A DNA stretch of 64,000 bases from Certhia americana (lineage: Eukaryota > Chordata > Aves > Passeriformes > Certhiidae), in NCBI GenBank assembly GCA_018697195.1, contig CM031857.1, forward strand, positions 61,249,774 through 61,313,773. Direction: 5' to 3'. Position numbers and translations under genes: made by a program. This document shows positions 62,481 through 64,000 of the stretch, in pieces. The notes below the pieces were generated by a model. It saw only the letters and a list, made by a program, of their open reading frames with translations, was not told the origin of the DNA and searched no databases. Numbering within the stretch: position 1 is the stretch's first letter; each line of letters opens with the position of its first letter.

Positions 62481-64000
62481 GGGGTGGGTCATCACACTAC
62501 AGTTTCTAAAGAGAGGTGTAGAAGTCAAGCTTGTATTTAGAAATCCAAGTGCATAGTAAGGACCAATGTATTTCACCTCTAGGTTTTCTTTCTTCTCTGC
62601 CTTATTTGAAATAACTGAAAAAGGACATCTAGCCCATGATGCAGATGATCTATTTAACATTGGTCTCTAAGGTACTATGGGCTAAATGTCTTAATAACTA
62701 AGTTGCATAACATTTTTTTAAAGAAAGAAATACAGACTGGGTGAAGTTGGAGAGGTCTTACTGGGGGAAGTATGAGTATTTCCTACAGTCTGATAGTTTA
62801 GATAACAACCATCTGACTAATGATGATGACTAACGAACATCTGGACTAATTTCCTTGTTTTGCTACGCTGCATAAATCCCAGTGAAACAGCTTCAAGGAA
62901 AGCCATAGCTTAAAAAATATTTGGTTAGGACATGTGTTCCAAACATGGCAATGGAACTATATGCTCTTATGTCTGCTATTCCACAAGACTAATTTTTGTT
63001 CTAATCAATAGGTTAAGCTTCAGCCTTATGTTTTCAGGAGTCTAGGAAAGATGCCTGACCCAAAAAACAGACAGATGAATCTCCAGTCCTGCCCACAATT
63101 AGATGCCTTCTGCTGTAACGAGATAAAGAGTTAGTCCTTTCCTTCTCCTTGGCAATTTGTTTCTTCCAACATCCCATTGTTTAATTTCATAATTTCTGTG
63201 AAATAGACAGGAAAGTTTTCTTGAATATGGGTTGATATTGTGCAGAAGGCATTAATTCCTGAAGAGACATGGAACTTTGTGTTTTTCCACCAGCCCCAGT
63301 TATCAGTGTCCAAAGCGTTAGGAGCTAATTTCTCCTTCTATAGACAGGCACAGATCCTTGGCAGCTTATCACTTGAACAGCATGCAACCTGGGTAATAGA
63401 TTTCATGAAGTGAAAATATGCCCAAAAATTAGGTTCTGCCATATCTAAAATCTTTCATGGAATTAACCTAAGCAATTCAAAACTGCTTTGGTTAATTTTT
63501 CCTATGAGGAGAAACACCTTGCAGCGTAAGGAGGCAACAGGGGAAACAGGAAGATTAATTTTTTTTCAAAATAATCCAAAGTGCAATTGAGAAAAGGGTG
63601 TGAGGTCTCTCAGCCATATTTTATTTATGGCTTTCATCAAAAAGCAACATTTTATATCAAAGGGTCATGCCTCAAAGCACAAGTAAACATTTCATTAACG
63701 GGGCTTATGTAATGTCTATTAAGATCTGCATCATGCAGAAGTGAAGGAAACAAAAGTTCAAACTGAGGCTAAAGAAAAAATGACTTTTCTCTACAGCTAC
63801 ACAAAGATACTATTTTAAGTTACCTTTTTGAAACTTGATTTGATAAATTTGTGTTAAGCAAATACATCGATAAAGTCTGAACAGTTTATGACTGCTCAAA
63901 TAAAACATTCTAATATACCAGCTTGTCCTTGCAAGTTTCAAGGTTGCCTACGACAGATTAGAGCTGTCAAGCCTCATGATGTTTATTATATATTGTTTCT
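62481..64000. other. Unique AT-rich non-coding sequence
   Basis: No gene or transposon is recognised. The part from about 63350 to 63760 has a balanced, non-repetitive composition with several TAATT-type sites and could be conserved regulatory DNA, but only comparison with other species could show that. Confidence 0.5.

Overview
This window looks like AT-rich, gene-poor vertebrate DNA, most likely from a songbird (passerine). It has several CR1 LINE fragments with the bird-type tail ("ccattctgtgattctatag" and similar). It also has two related solo LTRs that begin TGTTGGAGTC, many short tandem repeats, and no bacterial features. I see no convincing protein-coding gene. The open frames are short (almost all under 130 codons) and the longest sit in low-complexity repeats. 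The window is therefore either intergenic or inside a very large intron.

Layout. 1-880 is unique AT-rich sequence. 880-1750 is a C/T-rich minisatellite with a unit of about 10 bp. About 1560-5789 and 5890-9901 are two copies of the same ~4 kb segment, separated by exactly 100 N (5790-5889). The copies differ mainly by scattered 1-3 base insertions and deletions, and their outer ends match the gap edges. This is best explained as two overlapping contig ends placed side by side (a false duplication), not as biology. 10246-11270 is a nest: an old CR1 3' end, split by a ~616 bp solo LTR, followed by a (TTTAA)n repeat and a second CR1 piece. 12170-12530 is a minus-strand CR1 from which a (TCC)n repeat has grown. 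A second solo LTR of the same family lies in opposite orientation at 26364-26979. Further CR1 pieces lie at about 24420-24770, 27350-27455 and 59985-60258. About 61500-62480 looks like another LTR-derived stretch.

Two unusual purine arrays with a GGAAGGCGC-type unit lie 11 kb apart (38560-38864 and 49904-50089). They share the unit and a (GGGA)n block, but the two blocks are in opposite order. The rest is unique AT-rich sequence with simple repeats: a (TATC/TCTG/ATCC) compound array at 34236, (TA)n at 34520, (TAC)n at 58178, a 47-base T run at 56607 and a 31-base A run at 30754.

I did not find a new gene system. The points most worth checking are the false duplication, the paired GGAAGGCGC arrays, the CR1/LTR nest, two small perfect or near-perfect hairpins (28484-28506 and 33879-33921), and two exon-like intervals bounded by good splice signals (40643-40674 and 14918-15080).
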